The position numbers and the translations under genes are program-made. Positions 1 to 8,576 of a DNA stretch of 38,290 bases are shown here, piece by piece. A model generated the notes under the pieces. It made no database searches. It was not told the DNA's origin and worked only from the letters and a program-made list of their open reading frames with translations. The DNA lies in the NCBI GenBank assembly GCA_964596685.1, contig CAZQVA010000021.1, positions 1 through 38,290 of the forward strand, written 5' to 3'. The stretch comes from CAZQVA01 sp964596685. GTDB lineage: Bacteria; Chlamydiota; Chlamydiia; Chlamydiales; VFKH01. Position 1 is the stretch's first letter, and every line of letters begins with the position of its first letter.

Positions 1-2
1 CA

Positions 3-263
3 ATTGTCAACCACTATAGACAGCAAGGACTCCAAGAAGGCATGCGAAAAGGTGTACTCGAAGGCATGGAAAAAGGCGTTCTTAAAGGGCGGCAAGAAGG
101 CATCCAAAAAGGTATGGAGAAGGGCATTCTTGAAGGTATGCAAAAAGGCGAAAGAGAGGCAAGCCAAAGAATTGCAAGCGCTCTTTTGTCTCAAGGGATT
201 TCTTTAAAAGTAATCATTGCTTCAACAGGACTTTCTGAAGCAGAAATCCACGATTTAATGTAA
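3..263 (+). CDS. C-terminal end of an Rpn-family recombination-promoting nuclease/putative transposase (cut by window edge)
   Basis: The frame is open from the left edge to the TAA at 261-263, so only the C-terminus is present. The visible protein is a run of short charged repeats of the form EGM(E/Q)KG, then a small helical tail with KVIIASTGLSEAEI. A repetitive (E/K)G(R/M)(E/K)(E/K)G linker followed by 'GLSxxEI' is the usual end of Rpn/YhgA-like PD-(D/E)XK proteins, which are mobile-DNA-associated nucleases. The catalytic domain would lie outside the window. The ATG at 42 is probably internal, because the same repeat pattern extends upstream of it. The tail is distinctive but low in complexity, so confidence is moderate. 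Confidence 0.6.
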   Translation: MVNHYRQQGLQEGMRKGVLEGMEKGVLKGRQEGIQKGMEKGILEGMQKGEREASQRIASALLSQGISLKVIIASTGLSEAEIHDLM

Positions 264-264
264 T

Positions 265-303
265 AGTTCACATACTTCCTCCTTTTTTGGAGGTATGTGA
301 ACT
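265..303. terminator. Hairpin after the Rpn-like gene
   Basis: Arms at 265-282 and 289-303 pair over 15 bp (AGTTCACATAC then CTCC) with a three-base bulge, around a T6 loop. It starts one base after the stop codon. There is no U-tract after the stem on plus, so it may be a processing or stabilising hairpin rather than a classical intrinsic terminator. Confidence 0.45.
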
Positions 304-411
304 GTTATAAAACTCCTACTTTTCAGTACGATCTACTCGTTATGCACAATTCTAGCTCGAAGATAGTTAGTTAAAAGATCGAGCCTTTTGCAAAATATCT
401 TCCAGCTCTGT

Positions 412-1560
412 ATGCTCGATGACATGCAAAATACACCTTCTTACCGACATAAGCCTTTTCTGCACATCGTTCATACGGAATCTTCATTAGGTTGGGGAGG
501 ACAGGAACTACGCATTCTCAACGAAGCTTTGGGGATGATGCACAAGGGACATCGCGTCACTTTAATCTGCTCACCCCGCTCCAGAATTCTAGCAGCAGCA
601 AGAGATCGACGCATTCCCGTATGTCCACTCAATATTGATCAAAAAGGGGTAGTTGGCGCGTATTTATTGCATCGCGCTCTCAATGAATTGGCTCCCGATG
701 TCATTAATACCCATAGCTCGACAGATTCCTGGTTAGTGGCAGCTGTTAATCGTTTGCGTATAAAAAATAAAATCCCTATCGTTCGCACGCGTCATATTTC
801 TTCCCCTATTCCTCAAAATATTTTTAGCCGTTGGGTCTATCAAAAAGGGGTAAACTACATTGTTACAACAGGAGAGAGCATTCGCCGTCAATTAATCGAT
901 CAGGTGGGGTGTCATAGTCATGCAGTGATCTCCATCCCGACTGGTATTGACCTAACTGTTTTTGCTCCAGCAGATGCTCAACTGCGACGCAGCGAATTAG
1001 GATTGCCAAAAGAGGCTTTTCTAATCGGAATTGCTGCAACCTTAAGAAGTTGGAAAGGACACTCCTATCTTCTAGAAGCTATGGCGCGATTACCGCAAGA
1101 GGTCACCTTAGTGATCATTGGCGATGGGCCACAAACAGACAATCTTAAAAATCTAGCGCAAGAACTGCGACTTAATGGGCGGGTACGCTTCGTAGGGCAT
1201 CAACAGCATGTTGCTCCCTGGCTGCAAGCACTTGATCTCTTTGTCTTGCCTTCTTGGGCTAATGAAGGTGTTCCACAAGCTTTAATGCAAGCAATGGCCT
1301 GCCGTCTGCCCGTAATAAGCACGCCTGTCGGTAGTATTGCGGAAATTATAGAAGATCAAGTAACAGGATGGATGACGACGCCTCGCAACACTGACCATCT
1401 CACTAGTGCAATTGAAACGTTATTAAAGGATGAAAAACTGCGCGCAAGCATGGCAGAGAAGGCGTTTGAACGCGCTCAAGAGCGATTTTGTATCCATAAA
1501 ATGTTGGATGCAATGGAAGAAACTTTCTACCGCGTGACCGCCCCATGTGGTGGCTGTTAG
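412..1560 (+). CDS. GT4-family glycosyltransferase
   Basis: A retaining GT-B glycosyltransferase, probably transferring a sugar from a nucleotide donor to LPS or another envelope glycan. The N-terminal domain begins FLHIVHTESSLGWGGQE, with the Gly-rich acceptor-side loop typical of GT4. The C-terminal donor domain has LIGIAATLRSWKGH, VIIGDGPQ and the nucleotide-sugar site NEGVPQALMQAMA. In that last motif the second Glu of the EX7E pair is Gln, a variant also seen in other bacterial GT4 enzymes. Length is normal at about 380 residues. The frame is open upstream to a TTG at 388, but ATG at 412 or 424 is more likely; no strong ribosome site decides. The 3' end overlaps the next gene by 16 bases, suggesting translational coupling. 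Substrate is not deducible. Confidence 0.85.
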   Translation: MLDDMQNTPSYRHKPFLHIVHTESSLGWGGQELRILNEALGMMHKGHRVTLICSPRSRILAAARDRRIPVCPLNIDQKGVVGAYLLHRALNELAPDVINTHSSTDSWLVAAVNRLRIKNKIPIVRTRHISSPIPQNIFSRWVYQKGVNYIVTTGESIRRQLIDQVGCHSHAVISIPTGIDLTVFAPADAQLRRSELGLPKEAFLIGIAATLRSWKGHSYLLEAMARLPQEVTLVIIGDGPQTDNLKNLAQELRLNGRVRFVGHQQHVAPWLQALDLFVLPSWANEGVPQALMQAMACRLPVISTPVGSIAEIIEDQVTGWMTTPRNTDHLTSAIETLLKDEKLRASMAEKAFERAQERFCIHKMLDAMEETFYRVTAPCGGC

Positions 1561-2078
1561 GCGTTATTGGCCTGGCAGGCCAAATTCTCTATTCCGCTTG
1601 GCGTCTAAACATTGGACCGATGCCTTCCTCGCGCAAGGTGACTCGTGCATTGATCCCCTATATTCCCCGCGAGCCTGTCTTAACAATTATTGACTTAGGA
1701 TCTGGATGGGGGCATTTGGCAAAGGCTATCGCATGCCATCTTCCTCACCATTCTGTTAAAGGAATGGAAGCTTCTTTGACTCCTTACTTGTGGAGTCGCT
1801 TTTTCGTAAGACATCATAATTTAACATTCGAATTCAAAAACTTTCTAAATGTCCCGTTGCCTGAAAATTGTATTCTCGTCGGGTACTTATGTCCTAAGAT
1901 TATGGAAGAGTTGAGTCGCAAGATCATTAGAGAGAAATGGAGCGGATGGCTCATCACCCATACATTTTCCCTACCCAATCATGTGCCCTATATAACGGGT
2001 GTGGCAGATGACCTCTACCATACACCCATTTTAGGATACCATTTCTTTCAAGGTGCGGCCGATTTAAGGCACTGCTGA
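1545..2078 (+). CDS. Small class I SAM-dependent methyltransferase
   Basis: About 177 residues. An N-terminal hydrophobic stretch (WWLLGVIGLAGQILYSAW) looks like a membrane anchor. A Rossmann motif I follows at about residues 48-56 (IIDLGSGWG), with an acidic motif II position (GMEAS). Proteins of this architecture are annotated as membrane-anchored methyltransferases of unknown substrate. It overlaps the upstream glycosyltransferase by 16 bases in another frame, so the two are probably co-translated and may modify the same envelope molecule (inference). Its last 31 bases overlap the end of the convergent gene at 2048-2563. Confidence 0.7.
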   Translation: MWWLLGVIGLAGQILYSAWRLNIGPMPSSRKVTRALIPYIPREPVLTIIDLGSGWGHLAKAIACHLPHHSVKGMEASLTPYLWSRFFVRHHNLTFEFKNFLNVPLPENCILVGYLCPKIMEELSRKIIREKWSGWLITHTFSLPNHVPYITGVADDLYHTPILGYHFFQGAADLRHC

Positions 2079-2563
2079 CCTGCTACGCCTCCTAGACAAG
2101 AAAGGCCAGGTATCACAAGAACAACATTTTCAATATCATCGAGAGGCAGGGCTGCTTTTGTGCCTGCAGGAGTAACGGGCACTTCAAAAAGCGTTTCTGT
2201 TGCATTATAGGAGGGAGTTCCAAGTTGTACGGGAACTACATGAAGGTTAGGAAGTCCACCACTGGCTAAATAAAAGACATGTGCTTGAGGAGGAGTAGAG
2301 ACAAAGTAGTTTTGAGGATCTTGCCAAATTTTGACGAATTCAGTCAGCGTAATCGCACCTGGTAGACGCTCTGAGTTAATCCAAAAGTAACCGATAGTGT
2401 CTTGGACCTCTTCTAAAACTAATGTGTTTGTTCCGTTAGGATTGCGATTAAAATAGGCAGCAGGAGAAGTGATGATGAATTGGACTTCTGCAGTTGCATT
2501 TTGCGCATCAAGTGTACAAAAGGCAGAAAGACACGTTACAAATAAAAAAAGGAGTTTTTTCAT
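2048..2563 (-). CDS. Small exported protein, unknown function
   Basis: From the ATG at 2563 the protein opens MKKLLFLFVTCLSAFC, a classical signal peptide with likely cleavage near LDAQ. The mature part is about 150 residues, rich in Pro, Asn and Thr, with no family I recognise. It contains a late CLGGVAGQQC segment with two cysteines that could form a disulfide. A longer TTG start at 2569 is possible, but the signal peptide supports 2563. The start lies just after the homospermidine synthase stop on the same strand, so it is likely the last gene of that operon. Its 3' end runs 31 bases into the convergent methyltransferase gene. Confidence 0.65.
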   Translation of the reverse strand: MKKLLFLFVTCLSAFCTLDAQNATAEVQFIITSPAAYFNRNPNGTNTLVLEEVQDTIGYFWINSERLPGAITLTEFVKIWQDPQNYFVSTPPQAHVFYLASGGLPNLHVVPVQLGTPSYNATETLFEVPVTPAGTKAALPLDDIENVVLVIPGLSCLGGVAGQQCLKSAAP

Positions 2564-2565
2564 GG

Positions 2566-3954
2566 TCAACCTTGGGTTGCAGCCAACTCTTTTGTGGGTT
2601 TTGAGTTGACAATAAAATTATTAAAAAATATTTCTGGATTATCTTTAGGCACAAAAAGTGCTTTTTGAGAGATGAATTTACCCAGATAAGGCATAGAAAA
2701 ATTAAGAATTTCATCTGAATCAAGAACATCAGGAAATGATAATCCCATTGATGGATGTTCGATGGCATATTTAAGTGCAGAAGCTATTCCAATAGCGACC
2801 TGTACAGTTGTTGCATTTTGATGAGGCACCAGTCGACGAGCTTGATGAATGTTAAGAATCGATCCCGTCCACCATGTTCCATATTTTCCACTAATAAGAA
2901 GGGCTCCTAGTTCATCAACACCATCGACGATCTCATCAGAGAGAATGCGTAGCTTTGGATGAATCTTCCATTTCCTATCAGCTAATTCATTAATTGATTT
3001 AACAGCATCAGGACAGGGCAAATAGGCATAGTGCACAGTAGGGCAGTAAATCACCTGACCTTTCTCTGTGAGTGTCAAGAGCTCAGGAATGCTTGTACTT
3101 TCTCCGTGACGAATGACCATTCCTTTGATAGAGCCACTGGGAACCCAAGAATGGATATGCGTTTGACAACCTTTAGTCTTCAAAATCGCTGTGGATGGGT
3201 CAGGAAAAACTGATTTAAGAGAGCTAAAAGATTTTTCGTGGCTACCCCAGCCAAGTTCAGCGGGTGCAATTGCTTCTTCAACGAATCCTATGCAACTCCA
3301 CGTATTGACAAACTCTTCGTCCTTTTTTTCAAACTGAGGTACTTGAGAATCGCGCTCAGAAACATGAATCGCACGGATGTCCAATGCAAAAGCCAGTTCC
3401 GCAAACTTTTTCTTTTTAATCAAAGCTTCTGCCTGTGGAATTTTATAGGCGCGTGCCATATCTGCAATACCACGTTTAACAAAGTGTGAAATAAGACCAG
3501 GATTTGCTCCATGCTCTACGAGAGCTGATGCAGCTTTTTTATTTTTCCACTGCTTGGTATCTAACAACAAACGATTGCGCATTTCTCTTAAGGAGATTTG
3601 CCCCCAATCTGGATTTTTATTCCATGCTTCAATGGCCGCATTTACATAAAGTACATGATGCGTATGACACCAGTTAATCATCGCGGCTGAATCGACACCG
3701 ACAGATAAGTCAAGAAGCAGGTCACCCGCTTTTAAGTATTTTTGCAGCAAATGATCATAATTTGATGGCTCAATGGCATATTGTAAATAATGCACTCCTT
3801 GATCTAGCCACGATAAAATGCGCGCACGTTTATCTAGGGGATCGATGATTTGAATTTGCTTGGCAGGTATTTTAAGAAGTTCAACGATGAGTGGAATCGT
3901 GCATTGGGCAATGCTCCCACATCCTAGAATGACAATTCTGCCTTTATAGCGCAT
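2566..3954 (-). CDS. hss: Homospermidine synthase (saccharopine dehydrogenase-like fold)
   Basis: Makes sym-homospermidine from putrescine, or from putrescine plus spermidine, in an NAD-dependent reaction. The N-terminus has the dinucleotide-binding loop VILGCGSIAQ at residues 8-17. Further family segments are DLLLDLSVGVDS, VNAAIEAW, VEHGANPGLISHFVK (near residue 150), TWSCIGFVEE, APAELGWGSHEK and GMVIRHGEST. These match bacterial homospermidine synthase, in which Asn, Trp, Glu and His in such positions line the active site; this mapping is from memory of the family. Length (about 462 residues) is full. The ATG at 3954 has a GGAG six to seven bases upstream and is preferred over the TTG at 3966. 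It sits 70 bases after the lipase-maturation gene and 2 bases before the small exported protein. Confidence 0.85.
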   Translation of the reverse strand: MRYKGRIVILGCGSIAQCTIPLIVELLKIPAKQIQIIDPLDKRARILSWLDQGVHYLQYAIEPSNYDHLLQKYLKAGDLLLDLSVGVDSAAMINWCHTHHVLYVNAAIEAWNKNPDWGQISLREMRNRLLLDTKQWKNKKAASALVEHGANPGLISHFVKRGIADMARAYKIPQAEALIKKKKFAELAFALDIRAIHVSERDSQVPQFEKKDEEFVNTWSCIGFVEEAIAPAELGWGSHEKSFSSLKSVFPDPSTAILKTKGCQTHIHSWVPSGSIKGMVIRHGESTSIPELLTLTEKGQVIYCPTVHYAYLPCPDAVKSINELADRKWKIHPKLRILSDEIVDGVDELGALLISGKYGTWWTGSILNIHQARRLVPHQNATTVQVAIGIASALKYAIEHPSMGLSFPDVLDSDEILNFSMPYLGKFISQKALFVPKDNPEIFFNNFIVNSKPTKELAATQG

Positions 3955-4024
3955 TTTCAACTCCAACTAATCACTTAACTCGTAAGGGTCAGTGTAGAAA
4001 AAAAATGATTTTTTTACATCATAA

Positions 4025-5425
4025 TCAAGCATTAAGGGATGAAGGTCCTACATATTCACCTTCAAGAGTACGTACCCAGTACCGCTTTTCTTTATCATTG
4101 AGCGGTGCAAACTTATACTGATAAAGACGAGCGCGAATATGTTTTGGAGGAGCATTGGGAAAAGGGTTGTATTTGATTAGACTTAAGACTTCCCGATTGC
4201 CCTGTAAAAGTCTTTCAATAAAAGCAAAAAACCATGGTTGATAGAGCGCTGGAGTCATGGCAGCAAACCACATTTGCCAATCCAGTTTATAGTGATAGGG
4301 AGAGACTTGTGGTGGACAACGTTTGACATCTCCCGGTTTTCCCTTAAATCCATATTCTTGCCATAGCGTATGTTCGTTGATGACCTCATCTGTAGTCCCT
4401 TCAATGATGATTTCCATGCGTTTGCGTGTCACAGTGCCAAAGGCGCCATAAGTATTAACGATATGAAAGGGCTCAAAGCTCGCATTCATTTGTTGATTTG
4501 GTGAGCATAAATTAAGAATAGGTTTGATGCTTAAAACCGCTATGAGGACCAAAAGTGCAATGGAAAAGACCTGTAGGGTGGGTGAATAAGCAAAATGTTC
4601 TGGTGGGACAAGGGGAATCACTTTAGATAAGAGGGTGTCATCAAGGCAGGGAATCGTCAGAAGAAAGGTAATATAGTTGAGCCATGAGAGATTACCGCTC
4701 AACATAAGAAGCACCTGAAAAAGTGCTGTTGTCAGTCCGCATGTATAGCGCACTATTTGAGGTCCAAATAACCCAAATGGCACAATAAGTTCTACAATAT
4801 GCGTAAAGAGAACACTAAGCTTATGCATCCAGATGGGAAGTGCATGGAAGTAACGACTCAATGGGCCAGGAAGAGGTTGCGTCTCATAGTGAAAAGTCAT
4901 CGAAGTGAAATTTCTCCAACACACGTCACATCGCAACTTAATCAAACCAGCTCCAAACATCATTCTAAATAGAGTCCACCGCAATAACCATATAACAATG
5001 ACGGGAGGCTCTTGCTCATAAGATCCTAAAAAGATGGTCAAAAATCCTGCCTCTAGGAGAAGGATTTCCCATCCAAAAGACCAAAAGAGACGACCTACAT
5101 GGACAAACGACATATAGATTACCCAGAGGGCAAACCAAGTCAATGGAGCAACAAGAGGGCCTAATCGCTGAGAGTAGCCGCTGAGAGCAAAAAGAGAAAG
5201 AACAAATCCTAAATAGGCCATCCCCATAAAAAAACGATCAGTTGAACGAAACCAAAATAATGTGGGTGCATTCCAGAAAGGAGTTTGGTGGATAAGAGGT
5301 GCTGTTGGAATAATCCCTTTGCTTCCTAAAAGCCCTCGAAATTGATTAATGAGAATTAAAAACGCGATGCAATAGAGGGCTGCTAATCCCTCTTGAAAAC
5401 AGAGACGTGTCAACCAATAATCCAT
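4025..5425 (-). CDS. Lipase maturation factor family membrane protein (LMF1-like)
   Basis: A polytopic membrane protein of 466 residues. The N-terminal two thirds carry repeated hydrophobic helices. Family segments include WFRSTDRFF, FGWEILLLEAGFL, FRMMFGAGLIKLRCD, WRNFTSMTFHYETQPLPGP and LSGNLSWLNYITFLL. The soluble C-terminus has VNTYGAFGTVTRKRMEIIIEGT, YGFKGKPGDVKRCPPQVSPYHYKLDWQMWF split across adjacent blocks, and YQYKFAP. This is the full LMF/DUF1222 layout. Vertebrate LMF1 matures lipases in the ER; the bacterial role is unsettled, probably folding of exported proteins. It lies six bases after the DCC thiol-oxidoreductase gene, which suggests a joint redox or folding role. Confidence 0.85.
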   Translation of the reverse strand: MDYWLTRLCFQEGLAALYCIAFLILINQFRGLLGSKGIIPTAPLIHQTPFWNAPTLFWFRSTDRFFMGMAYLGFVLSLFALSGYSQRLGPLVAPLTWFALWVIYMSFVHVGRLFWSFGWEILLLEAGFLTIFLGSYEQEPPVIVIWLLRWTLFRMMFGAGLIKLRCDVCWRNFTSMTFHYETQPLPGPLSRYFHALPIWMHKLSVLFTHIVELIVPFGLFGPQIVRYTCGLTTALFQVLLMLSGNLSWLNYITFLLTIPCLDDTLLSKVIPLVPPEHFAYSPTLQVFSIALLVLIAVLSIKPILNLCSPNQQMNASFEPFHIVNTYGAFGTVTRKRMEIIIEGTTDEVINEHTLWQEYGFKGKPGDVKRCPPQVSPYHYKLDWQMWFAAMTPALYQPWFFAFIERLLQGNREVLSLIKYNPFPNAPPKHIRARLYQYKFAPLNDKEKRYWVRTLEGEYVGPSSLNA

Positions 5426-5431
5426 TTTACC

Positions 5432-5827
5432 TCATGGTAGGAGCTTGTCTTTATCTGCTTTTGTCGGTTTCCGACACTTTTTGCGTGAGCCAAACCATCT
5501 CAGGCGATGACGTGCAATAAAATCATAAATAATATCGCGTAGAGTGCGCGGAATGATTAGAAAGCAATTAATGATACGCCAACCACCGCCCAGTGCACTA
5601 ATCGCTTTAATAACGGCTGTGGATTTAATCTCCACAGCACCTTCCTGATAAAAAATCATTGTATTTAGATCTTGCGAGATTGAAAGTGCCACCGCTGTGG
5701 TCCCTTGTAAAGGAGCAAAATGGAGACTGTTATGTCGATCAAATTTTAATAAAAAATCGACGAAGGCATTACAAAGCAGACACATGCCATCAAAAAAGAT
5801 GATAATCGTGGGAGAAGGTTGATTCAT
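5432..5827 (-). CDS. DCC family (DUF393) thiol-disulfide oxidoreductase-like protein
   Basis: A short protein (131 residues) opening with IIIFFDGMCLLCNAFVDF, the DxxCxxC motif that names the DCC family, at about residues 13-19. FAPLQGTTA, an 'STAVIKAISALGG' stretch and a basic C-terminal tail follow, as in YuxK-like proteins. The CxxC-like pair suggests redox or disulfide chemistry, though a biochemical activity is not established for the family. Its start overlaps the MFS stop by four bases (ATGA), and the lipase maturation factor follows after six bases, so the three form a tight operon. Confidence 0.8.
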   Translation of the reverse strand: MNQPSPTIIIFFDGMCLLCNAFVDFLLKFDRHNSLHFAPLQGTTAVALSISQDLNTMIFYQEGAVEIKSTAVIKAISALGGGWRIINCFLIIPRTLRDIIYDFIARHRLRWFGSRKKCRKPTKADKDKLLP

Positions 5828-7227
5828 GGTAATGCCTTGCCTTGAGTTTCAATACGAAATGTCACAGTAAAAAATAATCCCAGCATACTGATCAATGCGA
5901 GTAAAAGAAGCGTGGTCAAAAGCCCCAAACTCTCTTGCAAGATGGGCAGAAAGAAAATACCAATAAAAGCTCCTACTTTTGCACAACCAGCAGCAAAGCC
6001 GTGACCTGTTGCGCGTAATTTTGTAGGAAATACTTCAGCAGGTATTGTAAAGGTGGTGGCATTAGGTCCCATATTCATCAATAAGTTAAAAACAATAAAA
6101 CCAGCAAAGACGAAGAGAGGATTAGTAGGTTGTGGATAATCGCGTGATGCAATTACCAGAAGAATGAGACCAAAGGCCATGCCTGCAAACCCTATGGTTT
6201 GAAGTTTAATGCGCCCCCATTTTTCAATAAGGAAAATATTAAAGAGCAGGCCAATCACGAGAAAAATATCCAAAAAGGCAGCCCCGGCAACGGATGAAAA
6301 GATGGTTGCAATGCTCTGCACTGGATGTTCATGAACGATCGCTGCCAAAATGATAGGAGTAAAAATACCTACGGCATATGTGGCAATATCCATAAGAAAC
6401 CAGGGGATGGAGGATAGAATCGTTTGCCGAATATATTTGGGCTTGAAAAGTTCTAAAAAACCCATGTGATTTACAATCGGCTCAAAAGGAGTAGTGCGGT
6501 AAAGTTCGTCTAATTTTTCTTCCCCAATACCAGTTAACTGGCTGATTGAATGGATGGCCTCTTTAATTTTTCCATGCGCAAGTTGCCATAGAGGGCTTTC
6601 AAAAACACGTAGACGAAAAATGAGAACAAGAATTGCAGGTACAGCACCTGATGCTAGCATCCATCGCCAAGCAGTCTCTTCAGGCGTCAGCTCAAGGATA
6701 AATAAGCCTGTAATAGCGGCTGTAATAATTCCAATTGCCTGAAAAATAAAGGCTCCAATTAACATTTTGCCGCGCAAACGCACCGGCATGAATTCTGAAA
6801 CGTATGAGGCACAAATGGGATAATCGGCCCCAATGCCTAACCCTAAAAGGAAGCGGAAGAGAATCAGGAGGGAAATTTCAGTTGCAAATGCACTGGCGAG
6901 CGTAAAAACGATGAAGATGACAAGATCTAAGATATAGATCGATTTTCTACCAAATCTATCCGTTAGACGCCCTCCAATCGTTGCTCCAAAGATCATTCCT
7001 ACAATTGCAGCTGAGGCAACAGCGCCTTGCACTAAGGGAGAAAGATGAAATTCCTTGATGAGAAGAGGAAGCACGACACTGATAATAAAGAGATCATAGC
7101 CGTCCATAAAAATACCCATTGCCGATAAAAACCACACTTTCCAGTGAATGGCCTTTAGTGTCATGGTATTGAGAGCACTTTTTAAATGGCTCTGAAAGCT
7201 CTCTCGAGGGGGTGTAACGCAATCCAT
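5824..7227 (-). CDS. MFS transporter, sugar-porter/SV2-like type
   Basis: A 467-residue major facilitator with twelve predicted helices. Key segments are MGIFMDGYDLFIISVVLPLL in TM1, the motif A loop GGRLTDRFGRKS, LGLGIGADYPICASYVSEF in TM4 and the second-half loop EKWGRIKLQ. PAEVFPTKLRATGHG near the end is characteristic of the sugar porter and phosphate/organic-acid branches. The substrate cannot be told from sequence. A start at residue 22 (MTLKAIHWK) is possible. It is the first gene of the MFS-DCC-LMF operon and is divergent from another MFS gene; the 65-base gap between them must hold both promoters. Confidence 0.85.
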   Translation of the reverse strand: MDCVTPPRESFQSHLKSALNTMTLKAIHWKVWFLSAMGIFMDGYDLFIISVVLPLLIKEFHLSPLVQGAVASAAIVGMIFGATIGGRLTDRFGRKSIYILDLVIFIVFTLASAFATEISLLILFRFLLGLGIGADYPICASYVSEFMPVRLRGKMLIGAFIFQAIGIITAAITGLFILELTPEETAWRWMLASGAVPAILVLIFRLRVFESPLWQLAHGKIKEAIHSISQLTGIGEEKLDELYRTTPFEPIVNHMGFLELFKPKYIRQTILSSIPWFLMDIATYAVGIFTPIILAAIVHEHPVQSIATIFSSVAGAAFLDIFLVIGLLFNIFLIEKWGRIKLQTIGFAGMAFGLILLVIASRDYPQPTNPLFVFAGFIVFNLLMNMGPNATTFTIPAEVFPTKLRATGHGFAAGCAKVGAFIGIFFLPILQESLGLLTTLLLLALISMLGLFFTVTFRIETQGKALP

Positions 7228-7292
7228 AAAATCATTTTTGCATAAATATATAATTTCTAAATATCTTTATGTAGTGCATAAGGTGAATTGTC

Positions 7293-8516
7293 ATGCCAAA
7301 ACGTTCTCTACTCCCACTTTATTTGATCATATTTGTCGCCTTCGCAGGTTACAGTTTACTAGTGACCCTATTTGTTCCCTTGTTTATTGTTAAGATGACA
7401 AATGATCCTCTTGACACGCGCCTTTTACAATTAACACTGCTTTTGACCCTTTATCCATTAGGACAGCTTATCGGCTTTCCTTTGATGATTTCCTTAGTCA
7501 ATCGTTTCCAACGCAAGCACCTTATCCTCTGCACTCTTTTTTTGAGTGGAGTGTGTTATCTTGCAATGGCACACGCTTTGCAATATATGCACTTTAGTTG
7601 GTTATTTGCTGCGACATTGCTAGCAGGAATGAGTGAATCTCACATTTTTTTGGCGCAACGCCTGATCAGAGAACAGGTGTCCCTACCGGAGGAGCAGGCG
7701 CGTTTTATGCGCTATCTTTATGTTAGCGCGAGCTTTGCCTATGTTGCAGGACCTCTCATTGCGGGGAGGATTTTTGCCACTTACCTTGGCCGCGGTATTG
7801 GGGTGTGGGAAGGAGATGCAGGGGCTTTGGTTGCCTTTGCGGGAATTATTGGAGTCGTTTGGCTTGTTATTCTTGTTTTTTTCCAGGAACCCAAAGGGAT
7901 TCATATTAAAGAAACTTCGAAAGAGTACCTAAGGAAGCTTACCTTCTTGATCATGCGCCCTCGATTGACAAGGCCATTTATTATAAATATCCTCCTCTTA
8001 GCTTCTGTGTTTGGTTTTTTTAGATGCTATCCGATCTACATTGTGGAACAGTTTCACTTTTTGGCGCCGCAGGAATTCAGCTATATTATTTGGGCTGGTT
8101 TGCCCATTGTAACAGCGAATATTACCCTTATAAAAACAATAAAAAATTTTCACCGTTTGCGTCGCATGACTCTCATTGCAGCATTTGTAACGGCTATCCT
8201 TATGGCTGCAATTCCGCTCCTTGCGCAATTTGATGATTTATGGGGGAGTTTGATTTTAACATCAATTGCCATGGCGATCGTCTTGCCACTCGGAGCAACC
8301 ATTTTAGTTAAAAGTGTTGAAAAAGAAGCCAGAGAACCCGTATTAGCTATCAATCAGTTTCTACAAACGGGAGCAGAAATTGTATCCGTCGCTATTGGAG
8401 GCACTTTAGCTGTGCTTTTTAGTGGACTGCCCATGCTAGTATGTGCATTATTTGCCTTAATAGCGGCCTTTGTTTTATGGCGTTGGCATCCTAATGAGCC
8501 AGAAATTATATTGTAA
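7293..8516 (+). CDS. MFS transporter, unassigned substrate
   Basis: A 407-residue polytopic protein with about twelve hydrophobic helices. The first half includes LYPLGQLIGFPLMISLVNRFQRKH, in which the 2-3 loop NRFQRKH is a weak form of MFS motif A. LLAGMSESHIFLAQRLI and SFAYVAGPLIAGRIF correspond to TM4 and TM5. The second half ends LRRMTLIAAFVTAILMAAIP and a run of hydrophobic helices to the C-terminus. It is unlike the sugar-porter protein encoded divergently at 5824-7227. The ATG at 7293 follows an AAGGTG sequence. No substrate can be proposed; chlamydial relatives use many MFS carriers to import host metabolites. Confidence 0.8.
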   Translation: MPKRSLLPLYLIIFVAFAGYSLLVTLFVPLFIVKMTNDPLDTRLLQLTLLLTLYPLGQLIGFPLMISLVNRFQRKHLILCTLFLSGVCYLAMAHALQYMHFSWLFAATLLAGMSESHIFLAQRLIREQVSLPEEQARFMRYLYVSASFAYVAGPLIAGRIFATYLGRGIGVWEGDAGALVAFAGIIGVVWLVILVFFQEPKGIHIKETSKEYLRKLTFLIMRPRLTRPFIINILLLASVFGFFRCYPIYIVEQFHFLAPQEFSYIIWAGLPIVTANITLIKTIKNFHRLRRMTLIAAFVTAILMAAIPLLAQFDDLWGSLILTSIAMAIVLPLGATILVKSVEKEAREPVLAINQFLQTGAEIVSVAIGGTLAVLFSGLPMLVCALFALIAAFVLWRWHPNEPEIIL

Positions 8517-8576
8517 AGCAAGCTTCTTTCCCTGTAAAATTTACACAACTAGTTTTGAATCTTTTTACAGCCATAT

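Noticed and set aside
4..207. Lys/Ala-rich ORF at the left edge
   Set aside because: An out-of-frame reading of the repetitive Rpn-like tail, which has the better family match in the other frame.
3990..4022. A/T palindrome (TGTAG-A8 … T7-ACA) between the lipase maturation gene and hss
   Set aside because: Stem is almost entirely A-U, with no GC core; not a credible terminator.
7683..8353. Several antisense ORFs inside the second MFS gene
   Set aside because: Shadows of the hydrophobic MFS frame, with no ribosome sites or recognisable proteins.
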